Part shown: positions 34,058 through 34,931 of the stretch, in pieces
How positions within the stretch are numbered: the stretch's first letter is position 1
How the letters are laid out: every line of letters begins with the position of its first letter
DNA from: an uncultured Rikenellaceae bacterium
Lineage (GTDB): Bacteria > Bacteroidota > Bacteroidia > Bacteroidales > Rikenellaceae
Assembly: GCA_944326945.1 (NCBI GenBank)
Contig: CALVFY010000027.1
Coordinates: 1-34,931, forward strand
Direction: 5' to 3'
Length of the DNA stretch: 34,931 bases
Made by a program: the position numbers and the translations under genes
The notes under the pieces: generated by a model
What the model was told of the DNA's origin: nothing
What the model saw: only the letters and a program-made list of their open reading frames with translations
The model's database searches: none

Positions 34058-34931
34058 TTATTCCAAACCGAGCAACGCAGCCATTTTCTTGGGTAGATCG
34101 GTATTCTCCATAATGGTGCTGAAATTTTGAGCTCCGGTTCCGTAAGCGTAAATCGGGACCATGATTCCGGTGTGTCCGCCCGTGCTGAAAAGATATTTGA
34201 TACCCGATTCTCCCTGAGTGAAATCGGCTTTATTCGAAGGAATCGTCAGGCCTCCGGTCTCATGGTCGGCCGTTACGACGACCAAAGTTCCCGGATTGCG
34301 ATCGGCAAAATCGAATGCCACGGCGATTGCCTTGTTGAAATCGAGCGTTTCGGCGATCACTACTTCGGCATCGTTGTCGTGACCTCCCGAGTCGATTTGA
34401 GATCCTTCCACCATGAGGAAAAATCCTTTCGGGCTGTTGTTCTGGAGAATGGTGAGGGCCTGTGCAGTGGCTTGGGGAAGATAATCGCCTCGGCCTTCGG
34501 TCATTTTTTTCAGATTGCCCGAGGCCATAAGACCTGCCAGTTTGCCCGATTTTACGTTTTTGATTTCGTCGAGCGTGTAAGCAATGGCATAACCCTGTTT
34601 GCGAAGCTGATCGGTCAGATTCACTCCGTCCTGGCGTTTTTCGAAACGATTACGCCCTCCTCCGATAAAGAGATCCACATTGCTGCCAGCTATATCTGAT
34701 GCGATCTCTTCGGCCATCTTGCGGCTCGGTTGATGGGCCATGAAGGCGGCTGGAGTGGCGTCGGTGATGTCTTTTGTGACGACGATGCCGGTTGCAAGAC
34801 CTTTTTTCTGGGCACGTTCCACGATATTTTCCACGGGTTTTCGGGCGGTGTCTACCCCGATGGCGCCGTTGTAGGTTTTGTGGCCGGTAGCCATAGCGGT
34901 ACCGGATGCGGCCGAATCGGTCACTCGATTA
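34058..34931 (-). CDS. Alkaline phosphatase, C-terminal part (runs off the window)
   Basis: The last about 291 residues of a PhoA-family alkaline phosphatase. The frame stays open to the right edge, so the true start and signal peptide lie outside; the GTG at 34924 is internal, within the catalytic motif. Visible motifs are NRVTDSAASGTAMATG with the phosphorylated serine (DSAAS), VEGSQIDSGGHDND with metal ligands Glu, Asp and His, TADHETGG with Asp-His, and the C-terminal STGGHTG histidine. These supply the two zinc and one magnesium sites. The enzyme should be periplasmic and release phosphate from monoesters. It terminates at the palindrome 34003-34036. Confidence 0.93.
   Translation of the reverse strand, partial: NRVTDSAASGTAMATGHKTYNGAIGVDTARKPVENIVERAQKKGLATGIVVTKDITDATPAAFMAHQPSRKMAEEIASDIAGSNVDLFIGGGRNRFEKRQDGVNLTDQLRKQGYAIAYTLDEIKNVKSGKLAGLMASGNLKKMTEGRGDYLPQATAQALTILQNNSPKGFFLMVEGSQIDSGGHDNDAEVVIAETLDFNKAIAVAFDFADRNPGTLVVVTADHETGGLTIPSNKADFTQGESGIKYLFSTGGHTGIMVPIYAYGTGAQNFSTIMENTDLPKKMAALLGLE

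Noticed and set aside
34922..34924. GTG as start codon of the alkaline phosphatase
   Set aside because: It is the Val of the catalytic VTDSAAS motif; the frame continues open to the window edge, so the start is outside.

Overview
The window reads as a chromosomal segment of an anaerobic gut-type Bacteroidota (order Bacteroidales; an Alistipes/Rikenellaceae-like genome is my guess from the GC-rich coding sequence and gene types). The evidence is a set of intergenic promoters of the Bacteroidota type (-7 TAnnTTTG with a -33 TTG/TTTG about 19-21 bp upstream), weak or absent Shine-Dalgarno sequences, a lipoprotein TamA variant (TamL) beside TamB, and a malate dehydrogenase of the Bacteroides type. 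I see no tRNA, rRNA, CRISPR array, insertion sequence or prophage.

Region by region. (1) 1-7.1 kb is a small glycoside-utilisation locus: an exported GH2 beta-mannosidase (-), a GH3 beta-glucosidase (+) interrupted by one in-frame TGA where a Trp codon is expected, and a GPH/MelB-type sugar:cation symporter (+). A LacI-type operator-like motif occurs on both sides of the mannosidase gene, and a strongly foldable spacer separates the GH3 and transporter genes. (2) 7.1-12.6 kb holds an AI-2E/PerM family membrane protein (-), an OPT oligopeptide transporter and peptidase T in one operon (+) closed by a strong terminator, and an AraC-type regulator (+). (3) 12.6-20.3 kb is the envelope-biogenesis pair tamB-tamL, overlapping by 8 nt. 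(4) 20.3-24.5 kb carries malate dehydrogenase (+), oxyR (-) with both redox cysteines, then sdaA (4Fe-4S L-serine dehydratase) and a NUDIX hydrolase (+). (5) 24.6-26.8 kb encodes a patatin phospholipase fused to a POTRA/Omp85 barrel. (6) 26.8-30.5 kb (-) has a free HMA metallochaperone, CopA copper ATPase and a lipoprotein aldose 1-epimerase. (7) 30.7-34.9 kb has a MATE transporter (+), mutY and an SMR/Gdx-type exporter (-), a DUF805 protein (+) and the C-terminal part of an alkaline phosphatase (-) running off the right edge.

The observation I find most interesting is in the oxyR-sdaA intergenic region. A complete Bacteroidota-type promoter pointing away from oxyR is followed about 50 nt later by a textbook intrinsic terminator, all upstream of sdaA and of a second promoter. 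This predicts a roughly 77-nt small RNA transcribed divergently from oxyR, the same arrangement as OxyS in E. coli, or alternatively an attenuated leader for sdaA, whose Fe-S enzyme is expected to be oxidant sensitive. Second is the nonsense codon in an otherwise intact GH3 gene.
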